Of a DNA stretch of 64,000 nt, positions 35,275 to 43,829 are shown in pieces. The position numbers were made by a program, and so were the translations under genes. Each line of letters opens with the position of its first letter. The stretch's first letter is position 1. Below the pieces are notes generated by a model. That model was not told the origin of the DNA, made no database searches, and saw only the letters and a list, made by a program, of their open reading frames with translations. Origin of the DNA: 20CM-2-55-15 sp964633285 (GTDB lineage: Bacteria > Acidobacteriota > Terriglobia > 20CM-2-55-15); assembly GCA_964633285.1 (NCBI GenBank), contig CAZWGA010000013.1:1-64000 (forward strand). Direction: 5' to 3'.

Positions 35275-37523
35275 AGCGAAAACAGCGCTGCGAGATTCGC
35301 CGCGAGGACGGTCAGAAGGCTTGCGATGGTCAAGATCGCGCCCCATCGAACGGACGCAGGTTCGTAACGCAATGACACGCGATGGCTTCCTCTAGGGATG
35401 AAAACGGCGCGCACGAGACCATAGGCGCGATAGATCTTCGTGGGTGAACCATCCACCACAGCCGTCCAACCGGGATAGAAAGCTTCGCCGAGGACCAGCA
35501 AACCGGCCGCATCCGAGACCGCTTCCATTTCGAGGCGATTCGGCTCATAGGCGACCCATCGAACATCGTCGTGCGATTCAGCGGGGCCCGCTTGAAGAGG
35601 CGTTTCCAGCGGCTCATCAATAACCGCCGCGCGCCCGAGATCCCACGCGGGATCGATGAGTTGTTTCACCGGCCGCTTCTTCGAGGAATCGATTTCAGCC
35701 TGATGAACAATCCAAGCGCGCGGCATCGCATCAGAATCTTCAGAAACCTCCCACATCGCATCCGAGTAAACCGGCGGACCGGTGGATTTGGCCATGCGCT
35801 TCCCGCCCTTCAACCGGACAATGTATCGAACTCCCAGCAGCTCGCGCTGCCGGTCGTAGCCGATGCCGTCGGTGTAGTCTTTCAACATTGTCGCGCTCAT
35901 GGCGTATGTCACCGGCACACCGTAAGCATTGCCGATGTTGTGCGACCCATCGATATCGAAGTGCACCCGCGGCATGCCCGGCTGCGCTCTGATGAAGTCC
36001 GCGAGTTTCCGGTCGTAGCGAAGTTGCTCCAGCGAGTCCTCGAAGATTTTCTGCTTTTCAGCCCTGGATGCAATGATCCAGCCGAACGAATAAAAATCCC
36101 ATGCGATGAGAAATACCAGCACGGCTTGCACGCCGGCGCCCGGTCTGCGCGCCGCGAAAAGAATCACGCCATACGCGGACGCCAGAAAGAAAAACGAGAG
36201 ATACGTCTTGTCCGAAACGGCGACCGGAAATTTAAGTCTTTCCAGAACGAGAATCAGGGCAAAGACGATCGTCCCCCATTTCAAGACCGAGAGCAGCCCT
36301 GAGAACGGCAACGCTTCGCCGGCTTTGTGTTCCGAAAAAAGAAATTGGACTCCAAAACCGGCCAGAATCGCCATTGCGAAGTTCGTCAGGTAAATGAAGC
36401 GGTCGGCTTCACGCACGGCGTCGAGAAGGGGCGCCATGTAGAGCACACCGTGCAGCAACGACGCCGGACCCCACGTATAGATCAACGCCAGCAGCGCCAT
36501 TCCCGTCATGAACCGGACGAGCGCGTTCGACCAGTATTGCCGCGCGCCGATGACAGCGAGAATCAGGGGCAACACACCGAAGTAGGTCGTCGTGCCCGCA
36601 TACTTTCCGGCGTTCAATTCGCCCAGGACAAGAGCGAAAAGTGATTGGGGACCGAAGGCGTACTCGCCGAACACGGAATATGGAATCTTGTCGAACGGTT
36701 GGATCGGTGAATCGGCGCCAACCCAGCGATATGCGAACCGCGTGTACTCATAGGTCGGCAGGAGTTGAACGGCGCCGAAAAGAATTGAAGTCACCGCGAC
36801 CACAGCGAGGATCATCGCGGCTGTTGAAAATGAATTTTTCGGACGGCCGGAAATCCAAAGGAAGGCGATTAATGTTGTGACGGCGATGCCGTCGATGATT
36901 GCGAGTTGAATGCTGCCCGCAAGCACCGTGAGGCCCACAGCGAGTCCGGCGATTCCCGCATTTGCAAAACAGCGGAGGCGGGTCGCGCTGTCGAAGGCGC
37001 GGAGAATGAAAAGGACGGCCAGCGGAAGCCAGATCATCGCATCGAGAAGAAAAGGCCACGGAGTCCATTGCATCAATCCACCGAGGCCGAAGCAGATTCC
37101 CGCCACCATCGCACCCAGACGATTCAGTTTCAGATAGCGCGCGAGGAAAAACATCGAAACGGCGGCCAGCCAGTGGGAGAAAACGAAGAAAAGATTGTAG
37201 ACGCGCTCGGACAACAAGCCGTTCGAGTCGAGCGGCGCGAGGTACATTGCGAGGTGCAACGGATAAAACAGTCCATTTTGCATCTCTCCAATGAAGGTGT
37301 TGCCTCCGTATCGGGTTGGATCCCATAACGGCAGGACGCCTTTTTGAATCCACTGAGCCGCATACGTGTACCACGCGTAATGCGCGGACACGATGTCGGA
37401 CGGCCAGAGAATCGAGAATTGTTTCGTGAAAACGATTTTCCAGTACGACAAAACAACAACAAGGGTCAGCAGCAAAATCCACAGCCCGGTCCGCGGCTCG
37501 GTGGACGGCTCATCCCGGCTCAT
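35256..37523 (-). CDS. YfhO-family integral membrane protein
   Basis: 755 residues with about a dozen membrane helices and a ~200-residue soluble C-terminal domain before a last helix (AILTIASLLTVLAANLAALF). The N-terminal DIVSAHYAWYTYAAQWIQKG, PLWDPTRYGGNTFIGEMQNGLFYP and FSHWLAAVSMFFLARYL are typical of YfhO, a GT-C-like family linked in Gram-positives to glycosylation of lipoteichoic acid. Late motifs ARAWIVHQAEID and LVLGEAFYPGWTAVVDG are also characteristic. First gene of the five-gene minus-strand operon, 49 bp before the DUF1592 gene. Substrate unknown in this background. Confidence 0.85.
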   Translation of the reverse strand: MSRDEPSTEPRTGLWILLLTLVVVLSYWKIVFTKQFSILWPSDIVSAHYAWYTYAAQWIQKGVLPLWDPTRYGGNTFIGEMQNGLFYPLHLAMYLAPLDSNGLLSERVYNLFFVFSHWLAAVSMFFLARYLKLNRLGAMVAGICFGLGGLMQWTPWPFLLDAMIWLPLAVLFILRAFDSATRLRCFANAGIAGLAVGLTVLAGSIQLAIIDGIAVTTLIAFLWISGRPKNSFSTAAMILAVVAVTSILFGAVQLLPTYEYTRFAYRWVGADSPIQPFDKIPYSVFGEYAFGPQSLFALVLGELNAGKYAGTTTYFGVLPLILAVIGARQYWSNALVRFMTGMALLALIYTWGPASLLHGVLYMAPLLDAVREADRFIYLTNFAMAILAGFGVQFLFSEHKAGEALPFSGLLSVLKWGTIVFALILVLERLKFPVAVSDKTYLSFFFLASAYGVILFAARRPGAGVQAVLVFLIAWDFYSFGWIIASRAEKQKIFEDSLEQLRYDRKLADFIRAQPGMPRVHFDIDGSHNIGNAYGVPVTYAMSATMLKDYTDGIGYDRQRELLGVRYIVRLKGGKRMAKSTGPPVYSDAMWEVSEDSDAMPRAWIVHQAEIDSSKKRPVKQLIDPAWDLGRAAVIDEPLETPLQAGPAESHDDVRWVAYEPNRLEMEAVSDAAGLLVLGEAFYPGWTAVVDGSPTKIYRAYGLVRAVFIPRGSHRVSLRYEPASVRWGAILTIASLLTVLAANLAALFSLRQTLA

Positions 37524-37525
37524 AG

Positions 37526-38407
37526 TCAGTTGATCTTATCGAGACCTTCGGTCAACTCGATCGAAACACCCCATGGGTCAACGATCATGGCGGTGCCGAT
37601 GTTGTTCATGGCTGGATCGCGTTTCGTATATGGCCGAGTGAGTTTGATGCCTTTGGCCTCGAGCTCTTTGCAAAACGCTTCGAGGTTCTTTACTTCAAAT
37701 CCCACGTGATCGACGACGCGGCCAGTAGTGGGGACGTGAGTGATGGACGGATCGCCTTCCCACCGGAAAAAGTTCAGGCTGTATCCGATACCCGGCAGGT
37801 CGGCGCCAATGAAGAAATCGGTTTGGCCGGAACGCAACGTCGCATTGAATGCTTTCATATACCACTGCTGCATCTCGACGTATTGCTTGTTGATGAAGTG
37901 AATATGATGCGCGACGATCGGCGGCGCGTCTTTCTGATCGCTGGTGACGAGTTCGATCTTCACGCCGTCGGGCCCGATGAAATACGCAAAGCGTCCATAG
38001 ACCCCCGACGTGCCGGACGAAGCCGGCGGCGGCTCTCCGGGTTTCGGCTCGCGTCCCGTTGTCTCTTGATATCCGGCGGCCGCGAGCTTCTTCGCCATCG
38101 CCGGTACATCCGGCACGGCGAAACCGATGTGATCGAACGCGGTGCCGCGTGCCGCTCCCGACGGCTTCTGCACGCGCAGGAAAATGAACGCATCGGGAAA
38201 CTTGATGACATCGATGCCGCCGAACTTCAACGGAGCGCCGCCCAGAGTGTCCACCCAGAATTTCTTCTGAGCTTCGATGCTTGTGACATTGAGGTGATAG
38301 TGGCCGATGCGAACCGGCGCGCCGGCGTGACTCACGAGTTGTGCAGAAGCAGGTGAGGTCACAAGGAAACAGAAGCACGAAGCCACAAAGAGAGTGTGCC
38401 TTTTCAT
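37526..38407 (-). CDS. Secreted VOC (glyoxalase-fold) protein, two modules
   Basis: 293 residues from the ATG at 38407, giving a signal peptide (LFVASCFCFLVTSPASAQ); the frame upstream to 38695 runs across the divergent gene and was rejected. Two VOC modules: residues ~34-145 (IGHYHLNVTSIEAQKKFWVD ... FDHIGFAVPDV ... DGVKIELV) and ~155-285 (AHHIHFINKQYVEMQQWYMK ... VDHVGFEVKNL ... DPWGVSIELTEG). His and Glu metal positions are present in both halves, as in ring-cleavage dioxygenases and glyoxalases. Export is unusual for the fold but common in Acidobacteriota. The gene ends 2 bp from the YfhO start, so the two may be transcribed together. Confidence 0.84.
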   Translation of the reverse strand: MKRHTLFVASCFCFLVTSPASAQLVSHAGAPVRIGHYHLNVTSIEAQKKFWVDTLGGAPLKFGGIDVIKFPDAFIFLRVQKPSGAARGTAFDHIGFAVPDVPAMAKKLAAAGYQETTGREPKPGEPPPASSGTSGVYGRFAYFIGPDGVKIELVTSDQKDAPPIVAHHIHFINKQYVEMQQWYMKAFNATLRSGQTDFFIGADLPGIGYSLNFFRWEGDPSITHVPTTGRVVDHVGFEVKNLEAFCKELEAKGIKLTRPYTKRDPAMNNIGTAMIVDPWGVSIELTEGLDKIN

Positions 38408-38485
38408 TCCGTTCGGCGACGATCTTACTATAATCTCAACCGTCTTGAACTGGTTTGAAGAACTGAAACGGCTGGCCCCGGTCAA

Positions 38486-40885
38486 ATGAATTCGAAAACC
38501 GTCCGGTTGCTGATGCTGCTTCTCGCCATCGGCTCCGGATGCGCGGCCCTCATTTACGAGATCGTTTGGTTCCAGATGCTGCAGCTTGTCATCGGCGCGT
38601 CGGCGATCTCGCTCGCGGTTCTGCTCGCGACCTTCATGGGTGGGATGTGCGCTGGCTCGCTTTTTATCACACGATACGTTTCGCCTGCGGAGCATCCGCT
38701 GCGCGTGTACGCGAAACTGGAGGCGATGATCGGCGCCGCCGGCGTGCTGCTCATCGTGTTAATGCCGCTTGTGGGCCAGCTTTACACGGCGGTGGACGGC
38801 GGCGGCTCCGCAAGCATCGTGCTGCGGGCAATGGTCAGCGTCATCCTGCTCCTGCCGCCAACAATGCTCATGGGCGCCACGCTGCCCGCGATCTCGCGGT
38901 ATGTGGAGACCACGCCATCGGGAGTTGCGTGGCTCGGCTTCTTCTACGGCGCCAATATCCTGGGTGCGGTGATCGGTTGCCTGGGCGCCGGCTTCTACCT
39001 CCTTCGCGTGTACGACCTCACGACAGCGTCGCTCGTTGCGGTAACGCTCAACGCGATCGTTTCGATGATCAGCTTCCTGCTTTCGAAACGCGCGCCTGTG
39101 AGTCCGGCCGAATCTTCAACAGGCTCGCCGGGAAACGACTGGCATCCGCGCGGCGTCTATCTCACTATCGGGCTCTCGGGTCTCACTGCGCTGGGCGCTG
39201 AAGTGGTGTGGACGCGCCTGCTCTCGCTTCTGTTCGGCGCGACCACATACGCGTTCTCCATCATCCTTGCGGTGTTCCTGATCGGACTCGGTATCGGCAG
39301 CGCGATTGGTTCGATGATCGTCAGGAACAATGCATCAAATGCTCGGGTCATACTCGGCTGGGTGCAATTCTTCCTCGCGTTGACGATCGCCTACGGTGCG
39401 TGGATGGCCGCCCGGCAGATTCCGTACTGGCCCATTTATCCATCGCTGGCGCCAAACGTGTGGTTCAACTTCCAGCTTGACGTCGCGCGGGCCCTATTCG
39501 CGATACTTCCCGGAGCATTGCTGTGGGGCGTCAGCTTCCCGCTGGCCATCGGTGCGGTTACAGGCGCCGTCAACGATGCGGGCGCTGCGGTCGGCCGTGT
39601 ATACGCCGCCAACACGCTCGGGGCCATCGGCGGCTCCCTGCTCACCGCGCTCGTTTTCGTTCCCATGTCGGGCACGCATGGCGCAGAGCGTGTGCTCATC
39701 TTGACGTCGGTAAGCTCGGCGGCTGTCGCGCTCTTGCCGATTCTCCAATCCTCGCTGCGCACGACGCTCGTGTTTGGTTTGCTGGTCCTTGGCGTGGTCT
39801 TCGCCGCGGCGAACGTGCGGCCCGTGCCGGCCGGCCTCGTGGCGGCGGGCCGCCTGCTCGCGTGGCAGGGAGAGCCTCACGCGCTCTACCTGGGCGAAGG
39901 CATGAACTCATCCATCGCCGTCACCGAGGAAGTCAACGGCTGGCGCAATTTTCACGTGAGCGGCAAGGTCGAAGCTTCCACTGAACCGCAGGATATGCGG
40001 CTGCAACGCCTCCTGGGCCACCTTACGCCGTTGATGAATGAAACAGGTCCGAAGAGCGCGCTTGTCGTCGGTTTCGGCGCGGGTGTTACCGCCGGAGCGA
40101 TCAGTATCCATCCCAACATCGAGCGGGTCGTGATTTGCGAACTGGAACCGCTCATTCCAAGAGTCGTCTCGAAGTACTTCAGCGATGTGAATTATGACGT
40201 TGCGTCGAACCGTAAAGTGCAGATCGTTTACGACGACGCGCGCCATTACGTGCTGACGGCGCGAGAGAAGTTCGACATCATCACATCGGATCCGATCCAC
40301 CCATGGGTCAAAGGCGCGGCGACGCTGTACACCAGGGAGTACTTCGAACATGTGAAGGCGCATCTGAATCCGGGTGGCGCCGTCACACAATGGGTGCCGC
40401 TGTACGAGAGTACTGAAGATGCAGTACGCAGCGAAATCGCAACGTTCTTCCAGGTATTCCCAAACGGCACGATCTGGCGGAACGACAACGCCAACGGCCG
40501 AGGCTACGACGTGGTCCTCGCTGGGCGGCTCAACGAAACGCCGATCGACATCGACGCATGGCAGGCCCGGATCGACACACCTGAATACGCGGAGGTGAAG
40601 ACGTCGCTCGCCGAAGTCGGGTTCTCGACAATACTCGACATTCTCAAAACATACTCAGGCCGCGGCCGCGATCTTGCTCCGTGGATTGCGGGTGCCGCAA
40701 TCAACACCGACAGGAACCTTCGCCTAGAGTACCTCGCCGGGTTGGGATTCAATAACAACATCGGCGCCGAGATCCGCGACTCGATGCTGCGCTACCGGCA
40801 ATTCCCAACGGATTTGTTCACAGGCAAGGTATCCAGCGTCGAATCCCTGCGCGCTCAGATGATGGGCACGGTTTCGAATCCGTGA
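38486..40885 (+). CDS. Fused MFS-like / spermidine synthase-like protein
   Basis: 799 residues. Residues ~1-450 form a membrane domain of about 12-14 helices with the duplicated opening motifs GCAALIYEIVWFQMLQLVIG and LGAEVVWTRLLSLLFGATTY. Residues ~470-700 form a spermidine-synthase-like Rossmann domain: SALVVGFGAGVTAG (SAM/dcSAM-binding glycine loop), ERVVICELEPLI (acidic end of strand 2), and DDARHYVLTAREKFDIITSD. The catalytic loop of true spermidine synthases (DSSDP) reads TSDPIHPWVKG, so the chemistry may differ. The family's role is unknown; membrane-anchored aminopropyl- or methyltransferase activity is a guess. Divergent from the VOC gene. Confidence 0.87.
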   Translation: MNSKTVRLLMLLLAIGSGCAALIYEIVWFQMLQLVIGASAISLAVLLATFMGGMCAGSLFITRYVSPAEHPLRVYAKLEAMIGAAGVLLIVLMPLVGQLYTAVDGGGSASIVLRAMVSVILLLPPTMLMGATLPAISRYVETTPSGVAWLGFFYGANILGAVIGCLGAGFYLLRVYDLTTASLVAVTLNAIVSMISFLLSKRAPVSPAESSTGSPGNDWHPRGVYLTIGLSGLTALGAEVVWTRLLSLLFGATTYAFSIILAVFLIGLGIGSAIGSMIVRNNASNARVILGWVQFFLALTIAYGAWMAARQIPYWPIYPSLAPNVWFNFQLDVARALFAILPGALLWGVSFPLAIGAVTGAVNDAGAAVGRVYAANTLGAIGGSLLTALVFVPMSGTHGAERVLILTSVSSAAVALLPILQSSLRTTLVFGLLVLGVVFAAANVRPVPAGLVAAGRLLAWQGEPHALYLGEGMNSSIAVTEEVNGWRNFHVSGKVEASTEPQDMRLQRLLGHLTPLMNETGPKSALVVGFGAGVTAGAISIHPNIERVVICELEPLIPRVVSKYFSDVNYDVASNRKVQIVYDDARHYVLTAREKFDIITSDPIHPWVKGAATLYTREYFEHVKAHLNPGGAVTQWVPLYESTEDAVRSEIATFFQVFPNGTIWRNDNANGRGYDVVLAGRLNETPIDIDAWQARIDTPEYAEVKTSLAEVGFSTILDILKTYSGRGRDLAPWIAGAAINTDRNLRLEYLAGLGFNNNIGAEIRDSMLRYRQFPTDLFTGKVSSVESLRAQMMGTVSNP

Positions 40886-40898
40886 CTGCATGCTAATG

Positions 40899-41534
40899 CT
40901 ACTTTACGATCACGATTCGATTGATCGTATCCAGCTGCGGGTACTCGCGATTCAAATACGCATTACCTTCCTCGAACAGCGGCGCCTGCTTGCCTGCGCG
41001 AATTCCACCGCCGGACGTCTCGCCATATTCCGAGTACAGCGAATCCATGACGTCCATGCCCTTCACGACGCGGCCGAATGGAACGAATGGCTCGACATCG
41101 TGGGTTGACGAATTGTCGCGCGTGTTGAAGAAGACTTGAGTCGTGCGGCCATTTGGAACTGCGAACGCGTAGGCGAGCGTTCCGCGAGTATTCGAGACGA
41201 CCCGGGGATCATCCGGAATCGTGTGGTCTTTCCAAACGCGGGAGATTCGCGGATCGCCATTGATCCCGAACTGCGTCCAACGATCCTTGACCACGCGGAA
41301 GAACTTCGATCGATCGTAGTAGCCGGCGCGAACCAGATTATAGAAATAATCGACTCCGTGAGGCGACCAGTCGCGATGGATCTCGACGACGATATTCCCT
41401 TTCGTTGTTTCGATCCGCACTCGAAACTCCTGCGGCGCGCGCTGATTCATCTCCGGAGCGTCAGGCTTCAATAGCAGCAAACGGCCATCCGGGGTCTGCA
41501 ACAGCAGGATAAGAATGCCGATCATCCAGTTCAT
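40899..41534 (-). CDS. Cyclophilin-type peptidyl-prolyl isomerase
   Basis: 211 residues with a short hydrophobic N-terminus (MIGILILLLQT) that may export or anchor it. Cyclophilin core: IETTKGNIVVEIHRDWSPHG, FYNLVRAGYYDRSKFFRVVK with the catalytic Arg, TQFGINGDP, GTLAYAFA, TQVFFNT and PFGRVVKGMDVMDSLY. The usual GFMIQGGDP loop is altered to DRWTQFGINGDP, keeping the Gln. Expected to catalyse proline isomerisation in exported proteins. Convergent with the spermidine synthase-like gene, 13 bp apart. Confidence 0.9.
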   Translation of the reverse strand: MNWMIGILILLLQTPDGRLLLLKPDAPEMNQRAPQEFRVRIETTKGNIVVEIHRDWSPHGVDYFYNLVRAGYYDRSKFFRVVKDRWTQFGINGDPRISRVWKDHTIPDDPRVVSNTRGTLAYAFAVPNGRTTQVFFNTRDNSSTHDVEPFVPFGRVVKGMDVMDSLYSEYGETSGGGIRAGKQAPLFEEGNAYLNREYPQLDTINRIVIVK

Positions 41535-41548
41535 TAGTTACTTGAGAA

Positions 41549-41968
41549 TTACTTGAGAAACTCCTGGGAAATATCTTCCAAAGATTCAAACTCCGGATCC
41601 TTGTGCACCAGAGTCGAACCGAAAACACTCGCTGTTCCAGCAATCCAACTGTCGGCAACGGAGATCCTTCCGGAAGATTTGATTTGAGCCGCCTTTTCCA
41701 GGATGGCCGGTTCACAGCTTATCCACTCGATCGAAAAGGAATCGATAAGACGGATTGCTTCGCGAGCGGCCTCGACTCCTTCCTCTCGCTGGACACCGTA
41801 AAGGATTTCCATTCTGGTCATAAACGACACCAGGAGCCGGCACTGATTTCGCTTTGCCTGCGAAAGTAACGTCTCGATCCGGTCTGCGCCGGTTTCATCG
41901 CCGCGTAAAGCAAGTAGCGCTGAAGTATCAAGTACAAAACTCTTCTTAACGTTTGTCTTCTCGTTCAC
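41549..41968 (-). CDS. vapC: VapC-like PIN-domain ribonuclease toxin
   Basis: 139-residue PIN domain. D14 (VLDTSALLALRGDE), E54 (MTRMEILYGV) and the Asp of SVADSWIAGTA form the expected acidic site; VHKDPEFESL ends the domain. It starts inside the 3' end of the upstream AbrB-type gene (23-bp overlap), the normal antitoxin-first order. The family acts as an endoribonuclease. Confidence 0.87.
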   Translation of the reverse strand: MNEKTNVKKSFVLDTSALLALRGDETGADRIETLLSQAKRNQCRLLVSFMTRMEILYGVQREEGVEAAREAIRLIDSFSIEWISCEPAILEKAAQIKSSGRISVADSWIAGTASVFGSTLVHKDPEFESLEDISQEFLK

Positions 41969-42179
41969 GGTCTTGGCGCCGGTCCTTCAGGAGTTGCTTC
42001 ACCAGTCCCTTTTTCCCGGAACCTCGAAACGCTTTAATCGGATCGGATGGTATCGGAATAACACGGGCACTATTCCCTTCCAGAACCCACTCCAGTGTCG
42101 TATCAGGACCAATGCGGAGAAGTTTTCGAATTTCTGATGGAACGGAAACCTGGCCGCGTCTGGAAACGGTTGTACGCAT
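41946..42179 (-). CDS. vapB: AbrB/MazE-type swapped-hairpin antitoxin
   Basis: 77 residues from the ATG at 42179. The N-terminal SpoVT/AbrB motif is TTVSRRGQVSVPSEIRKLL followed by IGPDTTLEWVLEG; the basic C-terminus KQLLKDRRQDREREDKR overlaps the toxin gene. Expected to neutralise the PIN toxin and repress its own promoter. The upstream frame to 42293 lacks family similarity and was left out. Confidence 0.85.
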   Translation of the reverse strand: MRTTVSRRGQVSVPSEIRKLLRIGPDTTLEWVLEGNSARVIPIPSDPIKAFRGSGKKGLVKQLLKDRRQDREREDKR

Positions 42180-42189
42180 AATTTGAATA

Positions 42190-42221
42190 TTACAAGAGAC
42201 AATGAATTTTACAAGACTTGT
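42190..42221. promoter_or_regulatory. Direct repeat and small palindrome, candidate VapB operator
   Basis: TTACAAGA occurs at 42190-42197 and 42209-42216, 19 bp apart (about two helical turns), and the second copy is part of the palindrome ACAAGACTTGT (42211-42221). The site starts 11 bp upstream of the antitoxin gene, where autorepression would act. Inference from position and symmetry. Confidence 0.4.
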
Positions 42222-42322
42222 TCTGTCTGCGACATGTAGCCACAAACTCGGTAAACTCGAAATCCAGACAAGAGTCGCCTTTCGCCTTGACACTCGAGGT
42301 CGATCCTTTAAACATATCGCTT

Positions 42323-43333
42323 ATGAATTTCAACAAAAACCTGAAATGGATTGCCGCCGTTCTATGCGCGGTCGGCATTGTGCCGTCGATCGCCCTGGCG
42401 CAGCCCGGCGCGTTTGGCGGAGGATATGGGCCACCGCTGAAAGTCGTACCTCCGGCGAAGACATTCGCGACGTCCGATGAGCACTACGCGTTTCTCTTTG
42501 AGCAGGCAAAGCACGGCGTGAAGCACACGATCAACTCCGTGCCCCGTTGGGACGGCTTGTGGGTCACGGCAGGCAACACGCACATGGATATGTTCATCGA
42601 TCCTCCCGGATCGGGATTCAAGGGAAAGGTTCGCGATGGTGTGCTCACGCCACCTTACGAAAAGGCTTACAAGGAACGCTGGAGGCAGCAGCAGGAGCTT
42701 GGCGAAGTGCAATACGATCGCCTGACGCATTGTGAACCGCCGGGTTATCCGCGGTGGCTGCTCGAACCTTATTCGCACGAGTTCGTCAACCTGCCGCAGC
42801 AATCGTACATGATCAACGATTACGGTCCGGGGATACGCCGCGTCTACATCGGACAGGAACACAAGAATGTGTACGGCACGCATTCCTGGTACGGCGACAC
42901 GATTGGTTTCTGGGACGGCAACAAGCTCGTCACAAGTACGAAATATCTTCTTCCCGCCGACTTCACGCGATGGTCGCCGATGACGAGCAATCAATTCGAA
43001 TCGGTCGAGACATGGGAGTTGAAGCAGTACCCCGGCGGCATCGAGCGGATCGAAGTCCAGGTCACGTTCTACGACAAGCACGCGTTCGTCAAACCCGTGA
43101 GCGCGGTCTATGCGTTTCGCCGCGCGAAGGACCTGGAAGCCGCCGGCCACCGCGTCCAGCACTGGGAATGCGAGACCAGCAGCAATGACTTCTTTCAGAA
43201 CGGCACGACCACTTCGAAGCTGCCGGGCGAAGACGGGTTCCGTGATGTGCGGGGCACGACGCTTTTTCCGGAGCTGCCGGGCCAGTCGCGCGATCCGATC
43301 TACAACACCACGCTACCAACCAAGAAGGAGTAG
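42323..43333 (+). CDS. Secreted protein of unknown function (DUF6152 neighbour)
   Basis: 336 residues from the ATG at 42323, which opens a signal peptide (WIAAVLCAVGIVPSIALAQ). No catalytic motif is recognised. Visible features: VPRWDGLWVTAGNTHMDMF, YEKAYKERWRQQQELG, THCEPPGYPRWLLEPYSHEF, TYGPGIRR-like and VYGTHSWYGDTIGFWDGNKL, the last being a sequence pattern shared with the protein at 44750-45586 (WSDDTLVIDTVG). Several Trp-Gly turns suggest a beta-rich periplasmic fold. First of three closely spaced genes on the plus strand; 3 bp separate it from the DUF6152 gene. A small-molecule or metal-binding role is only a guess. Confidence 0.75.
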   Translation: MNFNKNLKWIAAVLCAVGIVPSIALAQPGAFGGGYGPPLKVVPPAKTFATSDEHYAFLFEQAKHGVKHTINSVPRWDGLWVTAGNTHMDMFIDPPGSGFKGKVRDGVLTPPYEKAYKERWRQQQELGEVQYDRLTHCEPPGYPRWLLEPYSHEFVNLPQQSYMINDYGPGIRRVYIGQEHKNVYGTHSWYGDTIGFWDGNKLVTSTKYLLPADFTRWSPMTSNQFESVETWELKQYPGGIERIEVQVTFYDKHAFVKPVSAVYAFRRAKDLEAAGHRVQHWECETSSNDFFQNGTTTSKLPGEDGFRDVRGTTLFPELPGQSRDPIYNTTLPTKKE

Positions 43334-43336
43334 AGC

Positions 43337-43810
43337 ATGAAAAGGATCTTCATTTTCCTCACGGCCGTGTGGATCGCAATGCTGCCGGCGGCCGTCATGG
43401 TCAGCGCTCATCATTCGTTTGCGATGTTCGACAAAAGCGTTGAACGGGTCGTGACGGGTTCGGTCGTGCGGTGGGCCTTCAACAATCCGCATTCATGGCT
43501 CTACGTCAACGTCAAGAACAAGGACGGGAGCGAAACGCTTTGGAGTTTCGAGGGTTCGTCACCCACACAACTGCTCCAGCGCGGTATCACCGGATTCACC
43601 TTCCCGCCCGGCAGCACGATCACGGTGCAGTTTTGTCCGTTAAGAGACGGCCGTCCCGGCGGCGGCATCGGATGGGTGAAGCTCGCGAACGGCACTTTCA
43701 TCAGTCCGGCGGACGGCGGTTGCAACGGCAGTCCGGAAGCGATTGAGCGGTGGAAGGGCTGGCTCGCCAAGGGCTATACGTCGAGTACCGAAGCGCAAAA
43801 CGCAAAGTAG
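43337..43810 (+). CDS. DUF6152 family secreted protein
   Basis: 157 residues with AAGGAG 8 nt before the ATG and a signal peptide ending at VMVSA. The mature protein begins HHSFAMFDKSVERVVTGSVV, the DUF6152 hallmark, followed by WAFNNPHSWLYVNVKNKDG and a WSFEG turn. The His-His start of the mature chain could bind a metal, but no function is established. The C-terminal half has CPLRDGRPGGGIGWVKLANG. Co-transcribed with the genes on both sides. Confidence 0.84.
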   Translation: MKRIFIFLTAVWIAMLPAAVMVSAHHSFAMFDKSVERVVTGSVVRWAFNNPHSWLYVNVKNKDGSETLWSFEGSSPTQLLQRGITGFTFPPGSTITVQFCPLRDGRPGGGIGWVKLANGTFISPADGGCNGSPEAIERWKGWLAKGYTSSTEAQNAK

Positions 43811-43829
43811 ATCCGAGGAAGGAATTTCG

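Noticed and set aside
38408..38695. N-terminal extension of the VOC reading frame
   Set aside because: Overlaps the start of the divergent spermidine-synthase-like gene; signal peptide begins at 38407.
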